64,000 bases of DNA from Larkinella rosea (GTDB lineage Bacteria; Bacteroidota; Bacteroidia; Cytophagales; Spirosomataceae), in assembly GCF_003858635.1 (NCBI RefSeq), contig NZ_RQJO01000011.1, positions 1-64,000 on the forward strand, read 5' to 3'. The first letter of the stretch is position 1; the number at the start of each line of letters is the position of its first letter. A program made the translations under genes and the position numbers. The notes under the pieces were generated by a model. That model had not been told where the DNA came from, did no database searches, and saw only the letters and a program-made list of their open reading frames with translations. Below are positions 1 through 8,034 of the stretch, piece by piece.

Positions 1-134
1 CCTAAGGAATCATTGTTATCCTCAACAAAATCTAAGTTGTAGTTAGTCAGTAGTAAACTCATATAGAAGCCGTAATAAAGAAACTGTTTTAAATATAGCT
101 GAATCTCCGCTGAGGAGCGATTTTTACCTGCTAA

Positions 135-164
135 ACCTACTAATTCTTATAACGATTAGTAGGT
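135..164. repeat. 10-bp inverted repeat in the left intergenic stretch
   Basis: ACCTACTAAT (135-144) and ATTAGTAGGT (155-164) are exact reverse complements around a 10-nt loop. The dyad lies downstream of the minus-strand lipoprotein gene. It could act as a transcript end, but no T-run follows directly on the minus strand. I see nothing else in 1-215. Confidence 0.5.
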
Positions 165-215
165 ATTATAAAACTAACGTCCGTTTATAATTATTGACGT
201 AAATCTATTAGGTGG

Positions 216-590
216 TCATTTGCTTTTCCTATAAAGCAATTCCAACGAGCCATCGGCTAAGGGCGTATAAATCTCATTATTCTGATTGCGGATTACATAT
301 TGTCCACTGGTCTTAATGGCAATTGAGTCGTTAGCAACTTTTGTTACTGTCCATGTATCACTGACTGGACTCGTTCCATAGGGGAAGGTTGTTTCTGCAT
401 GTACCGTGCTAGCCGTCAACCTGGTGACCGTAATTGTTGATTTGTAGTTACCGGTAATATCAAATCCCATGTATTTCACTTTAACTACCTCATATTTTCC
501 AGCTATCATCGTGGCGGCATCTGGTTCAACGTTACGATTGCAACTTGTCATTAACCTTACCAAAAAATAGAGAGTGAGTAGCTTTCTCAT
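216..590 (-). CDS. small lipoprotein of unknown function
   Basis: 124 aa. The N-terminus is a short hydrophobic signal ending in a lipobox-like LMTSC, so the protein is probably lipidated on the cysteine and held in the outer membrane or periplasm. The rest (KYEVVKVKYMGFDITGNYKS and onward) is rich in Thr, Val and Tyr and looks like a small beta-rich lipocalin-like fold of the kind common in Bacteroidota. That fold is inference and I recognise no named family. The gene is AT-richer than the operon to its right and sits with other small accessory genes. Confidence 0.6.
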   Translation of the reverse strand: MRKLLTLYFLVRLMTSCNRNVEPDAATMIAGKYEVVKVKYMGFDITGNYKSTITVTRLTASTVHAETTFPYGTSPVSDTWTVTKVANDSIAIKTSGQYVIRNQNNEIYTPLADGSLELLYRKSK

Positions 591-685
591 TCGGATTCAG
601 ATTAAATGTTAATGTAATCATAAAGACAAAATGAATGTTAATCATATAATTGTTTCCAAAACCTCTGGTTTATGAGTGATTCAAT

Positions 686-924
686 TTAATTATGGCGCAA
701 ACATGCCTCACACTCGGCGAGAGTTTCGAATGGCACAACTCCCCACAACCACCCCATACAAAGGATTTGCATACCTTTCTGGATGGATCATAATAATATT
801 TGGTAAAGGCCGCGAAGCATGGTCCACTTTCCGGTTTGAGTTCGCATCGGGGTGATTTTATACTATTCTTCTCACAACCACCTAGAGAGAAAGCAATTAT
901 TACAAAGGCAGTTATTGGTTTCAT
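686..924 (-). pseudogene. Kunitz/BPTI-type protease inhibitor lipoprotein, frameshifted
   Basis: The intact start reads MKPITAFVIIAFSLGGC, a signal peptide with lipobox SLGGC. The Kunitz pattern follows: Cys-x8-Cys (ELKPESGP), Cys-x15-Cys containing KYYYDP, Cys-x7-Cys (KSFVWGG). After GGCG the frame shifts at a run of four C on the plus strand (741-744, GGGG in the coding strand). The uncorrected frame runs on to 670 with an unrelated tail. One extra G restores GGCGG-VVPFETLAECEACLRHN and a stop at 686-688. FETLAEC is the usual end of a Kunitz domain, although its last Cys spacings are one residue shorter than in BPTI. Either the gene is inactive or the read has a homopolymer error. Confidence 0.75.
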
Positions 925-985
925 AATGGTAATAAGCAAAGAGTAGTTTTCCTTTTAGAGTCTTTTCAAGTGTCCAGGGTTGTAA

Positions 986-1192
986 ATGGGAAAGAAAAAA
1001 CCAAGTCTTACAAACGTCCGAATGGAAAATAGAAAGATTGGCTGGTACGGGCAGTATTATTGGTCTGGCCAGTACTGGTATATAGCCAAGACTGTCAACA
1101 CTGGGAAGCGCGGCCGAAACCTGCATTTTGTTGGTGCGGGTGTTACCCAGCAGGAAGCATTAAGGGATTTGTACGCAGAAATGAAAATCTAA
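986..1192 (+). CDS. small hypothetical protein
   Basis: 68 aa, basic and aromatic-rich (IGWYGQYYWSGQYWYIAK), with no signal peptide or membrane segment. The C-terminus (TQQEALRDLYAEMKI) resembles the last helix of small phage- or plasmid-type proteins in which a short beta-sheet packs on one helix. I do not recognise a family. It stands alone between divergent minus-strand genes, and composition and length are compatible with a real accessory gene. Confidence 0.45.
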   Translation: MGKKKPSLTNVRMENRKIGWYGQYYWSGQYWYIAKTVNTGKRGRNLHFVGAGVTQQEALRDLYAEMKI

Positions 1193-1321
1193 TTAACGTC
1201 CCATTTACAAACCACGCTATTGTTACATAGACAAATCGAGTCTAAAAAATAGCAGCAGCCGTTAACAGATGGCGTATAGCGGTTTACCGGAAAAACCATT
1301 ACCAACTTTAAAAGGCAATTA

Positions 1322-1816
1322 CTATTCATCCGGACCATTAAAATGCGGGTCGGAGTTGTCCGACTCGGGCGGGGTATCCCAATCGTCGGGTTGGTGGTCC
1401 GGTTCCGGGGAAGGGTGATGAACGTCCAGGTCATCCTGAACCGCCACTTCGATGTGTGAGGTCGGATCGTCCGAAGCGGTTTTCGGTTCGGAGGTTACAA
1501 AAACTTCCGGTTCGTCGTGCTCCGCGTGCGGATGCGCTGGGTGTTCCGAGGAACTGTGCGATGGCTCAACCGCTTCCACCCAGAGATCGTCAAATTCGAG
1601 CAATCCCTGCTCTTCGAGCTGGCCGTGCATTTCCTGAAAATATTCCACCGCCACCGGTACCTGCAGCCCTTCCCAGATCACCCGGTGTTCGTCGACGGCC
1701 TGTTGCAGGTCGGGATCGGCGGCTAGTTCTGCTTCCAACTGGCGTTGTTCGTCGGGCGAGAGCGTGCCTTCCAGGTAAGCTTCGATTCGGTCGTATTCGG
1801 ATTCAGTTAAAGCCAT
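1322..1816 (-). CDS. acidic anti-sigma-factor-like protein
   Basis: 164 aa. The first ~50 residues (YDRIEAYLEGTLSPDEQ, then ELAADPDLQQAVDEHR) match the helical start of bacterial anti-sigma factors, where a short helix is followed by a helix ending in DPxL. The usual HxxxCxxC zinc motif and transmembrane helix are absent. Residues ~75-164 are a low-complexity tail of Asp, Glu, His, Pro and Ser. It starts 7 bp after the stop of the ECF sigma gene, so the two are almost certainly co-translated. The inferred role is a soluble partner or inhibitor of that sigma factor. The tail could bind metal or be cut by the caspase-like protease of the same operon. Confidence 0.6.
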   Translation of the reverse strand: MALTESEYDRIEAYLEGTLSPDEQRQLEAELAADPDLQQAVDEHRVIWEGLQVPVAVEYFQEMHGQLEEQGLLEFDDLWVEAVEPSHSSSEHPAHPHAEHDEPEVFVTSEPKTASDDPTSHIEVAVQDDLDVHHPSPEPDHQPDDWDTPPESDNSDPHFNGPDE

Positions 1817-1823
1817 GATCGTA

Positions 1824-2411
1824 CTAGTTTAATGGGCCTCTGCCCCAGAACAGCTTCTTCAGTTGTTCGGTACATTCATACCGCTTGGTGCGGGCGGTTT
1901 GGGGCGTGTAATTCATGATGTGGGCAATCTCGACGAGCGGTTTTCCCTGAATATAAAACAGGTCGATCACGCGCTGGCAATTCTCGCCCATCCGCTGGAG
2001 CAACTGGTTGACTTTGCTGACATTTTCGGAAAAAGTCATCAGTGCATCCGTCGGGTCGTCGTCAGATCGGTCAACGTACACATCCAGCGGTTGCGTATGG
2101 CGGTGACGGGCACTTTGCAATTCGTTGATCCACTTGCGTTTGCAAAATTCAAAAAGAACACTTTTCAATCGGGCCGAGGGCGACAACTGATAGCGTCCGG
2201 ATTTTACGGCAACGTAGAACTCCGCCATCCCTTGTTGAAACGCGTCCTGCGCGTGTTCCATCGATCCCTGATTGGTTTGCACATAATGGGCGAACGAGCG
2301 GAATGTTTGGGCGTAGAGACAAGCGTAGGCCCGGTCGTCGCTGTTTTTTAAACCGGCAAAAAGCAGTTCATCGGTGGGAAAGGCACTGCACGGATTGGGT
2401 GGCAGAATCAT
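1824..2411 (-). CDS. ECF-type RNA polymerase sigma factor
   Basis: 195 aa. Region 2 is visible around residues 25-95 (YACLYAQTFRSFAHYVQ, then QDAFQQGMAEFYVAV and LKSVLFEFCKRKWINEL). Region 4 lies around 135-190 (NCQRVIDLFYIQGKPLVEIA, then YTPQTARTKRYECTEQLKKL), the helix-turn-helix that binds the -35 element. The length fits ECF factors without extra domains. It is the seventh gene of the kinase/phosphatase/caspase run, 47 bp after the caspase gene, and is followed directly by an anti-sigma-like gene. It is therefore the probable transcriptional output of that pathway; its targets are unknown. Confidence 0.85.
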   Translation of the reverse strand: MILPPNPCSAFPTDELLFAGLKNSDDRAYACLYAQTFRSFAHYVQTNQGSMEHAQDAFQQGMAEFYVAVKSGRYQLSPSARLKSVLFEFCKRKWINELQSARHRHTQPLDVYVDRSDDDPTDALMTFSENVSKVNQLLQRMGENCQRVIDLFYIQGKPLVEIAHIMNYTPQTARTKRYECTEQLKKLFWGRGPLN

Positions 2412-2458
2412 AATCGTTGATTAACAAAAATCTTCTCAATATACAGGGAACAAACGCC

Positions 2459-3211
2459 TTATAAAATCGTGACGGGGGTTGAATCGGAAAATTTGCCGTA
2501 GATGATCGGAATTTGCTGGTTATGCGTGGTTTGCCGAACCCCGTTGCTGACGTATTTAAAATGTTCGCGGATGGTCACGATCCGGTTTCGGTCACTATCG
2601 GCGGCTCCCTCGGCTCCTTTCACCAGATAATACGTGAAAGCACCCTGCCGCAACGAATTATACTCGCCGGATTTCTGACTCGAGCGCGACGACGCCATGA
2701 CGACGACGTTGAGCGACGGATCATTCAGTTGCTTGTAGGTTTGGTGAGAAGCCGTGCGGGCGTTGGACTTCCGCCTGATGCTGCCCGAATGGCAGGCATC
2801 CGCCCAGACAATCTTGGTGTTGGCCGCCGACTGCCGGAAGGCGGTTTTTACTTCGGCGTGCAGGAGTTCCTGGCCATCGGCGGTGAAAAATGTGCCATCG
2901 GCGCCGTGCCCGGAAAAGAAAATAATCACCCGGTCATTGCGTTGGGCGCGCTGAAATAGCTGGAGTGCCCGCATGATGTTGGCGTGGCTGGCTTGTTGAT
3001 TCACCAACGTCACGATATTCGCGGCCGGAACGCTGCCGCCTTTCGGGCCGCGCAAAAACCGGGTGACCAGCGTGGCGTCGTCATCGGCATACTGCAGGTC
3101 GTTGACCGTGCCCACGTAATCAGCCACCCCGATGACGATGGCGTAGGTTTGCTGGGCAAATGTATTAATAATTGTCACCAGCGTCAGAATAGTTGCTAAA
3201 TACCATTTCAT
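2459..3211 (-). CDS. secreted caspase-like (C14) cysteine peptidase
   Basis: 250 aa. A signal peptide (residues 1-19, ending TFAQ) is followed by a caspase p20-like fold: YAIVIGVADY as first strand, FFSGHGADG with the catalytic His at 102, and VWADACHSGS with the catalytic Cys at 140. The His-Gly and Asp-Ala-Cys-His-Ser-Gly signatures are those of bacterial metacaspase/orthocaspase proteins, which cut after basic residues. There is no extra C-terminal domain. The start codon overlaps the stop of the PP2C gene by 4 bp (ATGA), so protease and phosphatase are translationally coupled. The signal peptide implies a periplasmic or envelope site, on the other side of the membrane from the kinase domain. 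Confidence 0.88.
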   Translation of the reverse strand: MKWYLATILTLVTIINTFAQQTYAIVIGVADYVGTVNDLQYADDDATLVTRFLRGPKGGSVPAANIVTLVNQQASHANIMRALQLFQRAQRNDRVIIFFSGHGADGTFFTADGQELLHAEVKTAFRQSAANTKIVWADACHSGSIRRKSNARTASHQTYKQLNDPSLNVVVMASSRSSQKSGEYNSLRQGAFTYYLVKGAEGAADSDRNRIVTIREHFKYVSNGVRQTTHNQQIPIIYGKFSDSTPVTIL

Positions 3212-4821
3212 GAGCGTATCTTATTGAAGATGAATATTTTAGTTGGTTGGAAGGAGGCCGCTATTGGGTCGATTTTTAAAACGGCCGTTTGCTGGCCGGG
3301 CGTCGATTCAACGGGTTGTGCAACCTGCCCGGATTTATTGATGTAGTATTCCTGGCCGTCTTTGGAAACCAGCGCCCGGCCTTCGGCAAAATTGGCAGCT
3401 TTGTCAAACTGGCATCGGATTTTTATTTGGCCATCCAGATTGATGTAGCCCCATTTGTTGTCTTTCCGTACGGTAATGAAATCATCGCTGGCTTTTCCGA
3501 TTTCATCGTACGACTTGGTCTTACGTTTTTTCTCCCCCTTTTCGTCTACCAGAATCCAGCCGTCTTCGGTCTGTTTTTTATAAAGCTTTCCGGTGATTAG
3601 AACCGGTGCTTTTCCGGCACTGATGACCGCCTGACTAACACTTTCGGTGTCATCCAGCGGCTGATCCGGTTTGGTATTCGGCGGCAAAACATCAATTTTC
3701 GGGTTCTGTCTCGTTGGTTTGTGTGCGGTTCCTGCCCCCTGAACCTGACCCGTTTCGTCGGATTTCGCCCATTTGTAAGTCATCACGCCACCCAGTGTCA
3801 ATACGGCGGCAATCAGGGCGACGGTCAGCAGGCGGGGAAGTGAATCGGAATCCGGAAAAAGGTTGTCTTTCGGGGCTGGTTGTTCAACGCTGCGCTTGGG
3901 AACGGGATTCGGTCGCGGTTCCGGAATAATACGCGGAGGAACTTTATTTTCGACCGGAGCCGGGGTGGTCCGGACGGAATCAACCGCCACCACGGCCACG
4001 GTTTCATCGGCCACGGTTTCCGGATGGGCATAAACCGGAGCGGAAAACCGGTATTCGTCGGAGACTTCGCCACTAACGGTTTCAATCTGAACCAGATACG
4101 CCGAGAAGTTATCCTTGGTTTTTCCGGTACAGCAATCGATCAGCGTTTGTTTTTTCTGTTCATTGGATGCCGCTGTGCCCAATACATTCTCCAGCAGTTC
4201 ATCGCTGACCCGTTCCAGAACGCCGTCGGTACAAAGGAAAAAATAGTCGCCGGGCCGAACGTCATTGAGCACCTGAACGTCGATTTTGACCGGTTTGGTA
4301 TTGCCCTGAATGGCTCGTTCGATGACGTTCCGCTGGGGATGTTCACGCGCTTCTTCGCGGGAAATGACTCCGGCTTTCAGCAATTGATTCACCAGCGAAT
4401 GATCTTCGGTTCGCCAGACCACCTTGCCATCGCGGAGGTGGTAGACCCGGCTGTCGCCAATGTGAGCCACGCTGGCTCCGGCTTCGTGCAGATAGAGCAT
4501 GGTCAGGGTGGTCGCCATTCCGTTGCCTTCCGGGTGCCACGCCAGGTAGTCGTCGAACCGAGCCTGGACGTGATCCAGCGCCGTTTGCAGATAAACCGGC
4601 GTGGCCACCGGTTCCGGATTCCGGACGAAGTAGTCGTTAAAACCCTCAACGGCGATGTGGCTGGCGATTTCGCCCCGGGCGGCTCCGCCCACGCCGTCGC
4701 ACACCATAAACCACGGCTGTTGCTGCGTAGCGTCGTCGGCCTGTGGGAAAATAGTATCTTCGTTATTGCTGCGTCCACCCTGAAAGGAATACCCCAAAGG
4801 CGGGTGAATGGTTAATTTCAT
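3208..4821 (-). CDS. PP2C-type Ser/Thr phosphatase with transmembrane helix and WG repeats
   Basis: 537 aa. The PP2C domain occupies ~1-250 with the metal-binding signatures SNNED (near 20), VCDGVGG, MATTLTMLYL, HIGDSRVYHLRDG, FLCTDGVLE and KDNFSAYLV. A Pro-rich linker leads to one membrane helix (~330-350, LLTVALIAAVLTLGGVMTYKW). Outside it lie WG/KWG-type repeats (KWGYINLDGQIKI, EYYINKSGQ). The topology suggests a cytoplasmic phosphatase with an external sensor. It probably reverses phosphorylation by the kinase at 8035-9897. It lies 20 bp downstream of an FHA gene and overlaps the caspase gene by 4 bp. Confidence 0.9.
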   Translation of the reverse strand: MKLTIHPPLGYSFQGGRSNNEDTIFPQADDATQQQPWFMVCDGVGGAARGEIASHIAVEGFNDYFVRNPEPVATPVYLQTALDHVQARFDDYLAWHPEGNGMATTLTMLYLHEAGASVAHIGDSRVYHLRDGKVVWRTEDHSLVNQLLKAGVISREEAREHPQRNVIERAIQGNTKPVKIDVQVLNDVRPGDYFFLCTDGVLERVSDELLENVLGTAASNEQKKQTLIDCCTGKTKDNFSAYLVQIETVSGEVSDEYRFSAPVYAHPETVADETVAVVAVDSVRTTPAPVENKVPPRIIPEPRPNPVPKRSVEQPAPKDNLFPDSDSLPRLLTVALIAAVLTLGGVMTYKWAKSDETGQVQGAGTAHKPTRQNPKIDVLPPNTKPDQPLDDTESVSQAVISAGKAPVLITGKLYKKQTEDGWILVDEKGEKKRKTKSYDEIGKASDDFITVRKDNKWGYINLDGQIKIRCQFDKAANFAEGRALVSKDGQEYYINKSGQVAQPVESTPGQQTAVLKIDPIAASFQPTKIFIFNKIRS

Positions 4822-4841
4822 GGGAAGTGGGCCGGTTGGTA

Positions 4842-5540
4842 CTAGTTGAAGGATAAAATGGTGCGGGTATAGTCAGTTCCCTCCACCTGACGGTGCGCTT
4901 TCTGGAGGGACTCGGACATCTGATACGTTTTCAGCACCACTTTGGTTTCGCCGATCTGAACGGTGTCACCGTCTTTCAGGTAGATTTGTTCCGAAGGATG
5001 CAGCGCCGGTTCCTGGCCATTCAGGAAAGTGCCGTTCTGGCTTTTTTTCCGGGTGCCGTCGGGCTGGCGGGCACCGTCCTGAAGCACGTAATCCACCTGC
5101 CCCATTTTGTTGATCTTTACTTCAATCGTGCAATGCGGGCGGCTCATGTACCGATCCTCCGTTTGAATCATCAGATCAGACGGTGATTTCCGGGAAATCC
5201 GCCCGACTGTGTTGAGCCCTTTTTTCAGATTGAACGTCTGCGACGCCGTTTTTTCATCATGAACGATCAGCCAGCCGAGCACTTCCGGCAGCGCCGGTTT
5301 GGTCTTTCCCTCGCCTTGTATCCACGTTTTTTCGTTGTCGTTCTCCTTGATCAGCGTTTCTTCATCCGAAGCCGCCGGGACCGGTTTGTCGGGTGCCGAC
5401 AAATTCGCGGGTAAAGGATTTAAGTAACCACATTTCGGGCATTTGACTTCTTTGGCCTGCGTGGGGACTTTGACCCGAACGGTAAGACCAGCGCGGCAGG
5501 CCGGATTTCCGCAAGTGAGAGTGAGTTCCTGAACGTTCAT
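4842..5540 (-). CDS. zinc-ribbon and FHA-domain phosphothreonine-binding protein
   Basis: 232 aa with the chosen ATG (MNVQELTLTC); an in-frame start 21 bp upstream is possible. An N-terminal zinc ribbon (CGNPAC ... VKCPKCGYL) is followed by an acidic linker and a C-terminal FHA domain (~85-200): GLNTVGRISR, then MSRPHCTIEV carrying the conserved Arg/Ser/His, then NGTFLNGQ. FHA domains bind phosphothreonine, so this is a likely adaptor recruiting substrates phosphorylated by the operon kinase. No membrane segment. It lies between the calcium-loop protein and the phosphatase. Confidence 0.88.
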   Translation of the reverse strand: MNVQELTLTCGNPACRAGLTVRVKVPTQAKEVKCPKCGYLNPLPANLSAPDKPVPAASDEETLIKENDNEKTWIQGEGKTKPALPEVLGWLIVHDEKTASQTFNLKKGLNTVGRISRKSPSDLMIQTEDRYMSRPHCTIEVKINKMGQVDYVLQDGARQPDGTRKKSQNGTFLNGQEPALHPSEQIYLKDGDTVQIGETKVVLKTYQMSESLQKAHRQVEGTDYTRTILSFN

Positions 5541-5590
5541 GATGATTTCGGCGAAAAGCAATTTACGGAGTGAATACGAACAAAACCGGC

Positions 5591-7057
5591 TTACGCGACC
5601 CAGTCGCTGACGTCGGCGTTGTTATCATAATCGTTGCTGGCCATCCGATTTTCATCGGACGAAAAACTATCCATCGTTGGTGCTTCAATCGGGTGTTCCA
5701 GGGGTGCAGCGGACAACACTTCGCCGGTGTTCATATCAACCTGAGCAACCGTGTCGAACTGGTGATCCCCGTCTGCATCGAAAACGGTTTTTCCATCTTC
5801 CAGCATCACAATATCTACATAGCCATCGTGGTTAGAATCGCCCATTGTAACCTCGTGTCCATCTTGATTGACGGTTACAACTTCCACTTCCGGAGTCGTG
5901 TCGTTCGCGGGCGTCGTCTGATTTTGAGAGGTGCCAAAGTCGCTCAGCGCGGGTGCATTGTAGACTTCCGTCATCGGAGCCGAAGCAATCACTTCGTGCG
6001 AGTTGGGATCCAACTCAATCCGGGTTTCCAAAATACCGTCGTTGTCAGTATCCACCGCGCCGGAAGTTCCATCGACAATTACCACTTCGGCATCGCCATC
6101 GTGGTCCGTGTCACCGGCGACAATCGTGTGTCCCTGGTATTCAGTCGTGACAACCACCGGTTTGGTTTCCGGCGTAGTTTCGTTCGAAACCGGTCGGTTG
6201 TTGAAAGAATCCAGATCGCTCAATTTCGGTGCTGCGAAAGTGGTTGCCAGTGGAGCTTCGGCCGTAATTGTATGCGTTTCTGGATCCAGCTCCACGCGGG
6301 TGTCCATGATGCCGTCGTTGTCGCGGTCAATGATGCCGGTTTTTCCGTCGCTGAAAACAATCGCTTCCGCATCGCCATCGTGGTCTCCATCGCCCAGTGC
6401 CACGGTTTGTCCGTTGTATTCACCGATTTTGACGTCAGCCCTGCTGGTATTGTCGCTCGCCGAATGAGTTGATTCCGACCTGGTTTCGTCATTCAGTGAA
6501 GCGGCATAGTCTTCCCGCTGTTTTTCGCTCATGGCTTCCCATTCTTCTTTGTAGTAGGTGTTGTAGAGGTGATCGTTCCATTCAAAATAACCACCGGGGC
6601 CAACTTCTGCGCGGGCGGTTTTGAAAGCGTCTTCGAAAGACATGTCGTCGGTAACGTGGGTAGCCACCATGGGTTCGTGAGGAGTAGGCGTTTCGCTGGT
6701 TTCTGAAGGAGTGGTGTGGGAGGAGGTGGCATTTGGCGCTACTTCCGGGCGGGGACTGGTGCTGACGTGCGTGCTGTCGGAAGGCGTTTCGGTCGACGGT
6801 TTGGGTTCTTCCACTTTGGTAGGCGTTTCCGCAGCCGGTTTGGTTTCCGGGTGATTGTTGTTGGCTTTGCCATCTTCTTCGCTCATACCCCAGGCCAGGG
6901 CGCTGCCACCGGCGATGGCGGCTGCCCCGCCCAAACCGGCGAAGAGGACGGCTTTTTGTTTGCCGGTCAGTTTTTTACCACCGGTTTTGGCTACTGGCGT
7001 GGCCTGATCGTTTCCTGTTTGCGTTGGCTGATCGAAGGAGTCGGAAGTCGGGAGCAT
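5591..7057 (-). CDS. membrane-anchored acidic protein with three paired calcium-loop-like repeats
   Basis: 488 aa. A short basic N-terminus precedes one membrane helix (~35-58, AVLFAGLGGAAAIAGGSALAW) and a Thr/Glu/Pro-rich stretch. Three repeats of ~90 residues follow, each with two loops of DxDxDG type: GDGDHDGDAEA with DRDNDGIMDTR, GDTDHDGDAEV with DTDNDGILETR, and GDSNHDGYVDI with DADGDHQFDT. Each unit ends with a motif like APKLSDL(D/G). Such loops bind Ca2+ in EF-hand, dockerin and thrombospondin type 3 proteins; calcium binding here is inferred. It sits between the two FHA genes. The Thr-rich region would suit phosphorylation by the operon kinase. No named family recognised. Confidence 0.75.
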   Translation of the reverse strand: MLPTSDSFDQPTQTGNDQATPVAKTGGKKLTGKQKAVLFAGLGGAAAIAGGSALAWGMSEEDGKANNNHPETKPAAETPTKVEEPKPSTETPSDSTHVSTSPRPEVAPNATSSHTTPSETSETPTPHEPMVATHVTDDMSFEDAFKTARAEVGPGGYFEWNDHLYNTYYKEEWEAMSEKQREDYAASLNDETRSESTHSASDNTSRADVKIGEYNGQTVALGDGDHDGDAEAIVFSDGKTGIIDRDNDGIMDTRVELDPETHTITAEAPLATTFAAPKLSDLDSFNNRPVSNETTPETKPVVVTTEYQGHTIVAGDTDHDGDAEVVIVDGTSGAVDTDNDGILETRIELDPNSHEVIASAPMTEVYNAPALSDFGTSQNQTTPANDTTPEVEVVTVNQDGHEVTMGDSNHDGYVDIVMLEDGKTVFDADGDHQFDTVAQVDMNTGEVLSAAPLEHPIEAPTMDSFSSDENRMASNDYDNNADVSDWVA

Positions 7058-7182
7058 GGTCGGAATGATTTAGTATGTGAGCTGTTTTTTGAATCGCCTT
7101 GTTGCGGTTTCTACTTCTTTATCCGGGCCACTTTCGGAATGTCAGTGCCTGAGTGAAAAATTTTTCAAACTTTTTTCGGTGA

Positions 7183-7890
7183 TCAGACCCACAGGCATTT
7201 GCAATACCGGCATTGCCGTTGCCGCACCAGTTCGCCGTAGGGAACATAGCCCAAAAACTGCTGACAGGCGGGGTTCGGGCATTTGTAATCGCGCCGGAAC
7301 GCTTCGTCCAGCACCTGAACCCGTTCGCTGGTATTGAAAACATAGGCGTCGATCAAAGCCGCCAGTGGAAAACCGGCATACGGCACCCAGCCGATTGCCA
7401 CCCGAATCCAGGCTTTTTTCTTCGGATCGCCGGTCAGGATTTCCTGTTTCGCCATCACATACTGTTCATAATGCCAGCTCAGTCGGGACAATTCTTCGGC
7501 AAAATTGCCGCCTGGGGGCGTCAGTTGCGGGATGGGTCCGGGTGTTAGCCCCGGTATTGGTCCCGCCCCCGGTTTGGGGATCGGCGGAGGGGGAGGTGGT
7601 TGAAGCTGGGGGCGGACCTTCTCAAAAAGCGTTTTCACGTCCAGTTTGGCGATGGTTCCCAGCACCACGTTGCTGCTCGGCGTAATCATTTTCTGCACAA
7701 TCCGACGCCCATCGACCTCGGTTCCGTACGTGGAGTCGAGGTCTTCAAGCAAACCCAGAAAATCGGTATACAACGTCAGTCGGGCGTGGTACCGACTGAT
7801 GCCCGGTTTTTCGAGCACCAGGTCATTGTCTTTATTTTTTCCGATCCGGATCACGCGCAAAGCGGTCGGCCGGGAAGCATCGGGTGTCAT
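7183..7890 (-). CDS. FHA-domain protein with C-terminal zinc ribbon
   Basis: 235 aa. N-terminal FHA domain (~12-80): RVIRIGKNKDNDLVLEKPG, ISRYHARL with conserved Ser/His, and STYGTEVDG. A Pro-rich linker with PPPPPPIPKPGAGPIPG follows. Next is a mostly helical region with a hydrophobic stretch (VAIGWVPYAGFPLAALIDAYVF) and a terminal zinc ribbon (CPNPAC ... CRYCKC). The order is the reverse of the other FHA protein, where the ribbon comes first. It is probably a second phosphothreonine reader for the kinase encoded upstream. The 144-bp gap to the kinase gene holds an inverted-repeat element. Confidence 0.85.
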   Translation of the reverse strand: MTPDASRPTALRVIRIGKNKDNDLVLEKPGISRYHARLTLYTDFLGLLEDLDSTYGTEVDGRRIVQKMITPSSNVVLGTIAKLDVKTLFEKVRPQLQPPPPPPIPKPGAGPIPGLTPGPIPQLTPPGGNFAEELSRLSWHYEQYVMAKQEILTGDPKKKAWIRVAIGWVPYAGFPLAALIDAYVFNTSERVQVLDEAFRRDYKCPNPACQQFLGYVPYGELVRQRQCRYCKCLWV

Positions 7891-7928
7891 GGTGTTCAGG
7901 TTTGAGGGTTTAAGGTTTGATAGTTTAC

Positions 7929-8031
7929 GGTTTACGGTATTCAGTTTACGGTGACTGACGCATGCTTACTGCCGCGTTCTTGTTGGAGCATGCGCCAGCC
8001 ACCGTAAACCGAATACTGAAAACCGTAAACC
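7929..8031. repeat. large imperfect inverted repeat built of GTTTACGG units
   Basis: Left arm core 7944-7965 and right arm core 7988-8009 pair at 20 of 22 positions (GTTTACGGTGACTGACGCAT against the complement of GCGCCAGCCACCGTAAAC). The flanks continue with further GGTTTACGG copies paired to CCGTAAACC. The resulting hairpin lies between the kinase stop and the next gene of the operon. It could be an interspersed palindromic element that stabilises or attenuates the operon transcript. There is no T-run, so a simple terminator is unlikely. Confidence 0.7.
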
Positions 8032-8034
8032 GAT

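Noticed and set aside
1807-4850. Shared AACTAGTAC at the stops of the sigma and FHA genes
   Set aside because: Nine bases including the Asn-stop codons; too short to distinguish from chance.
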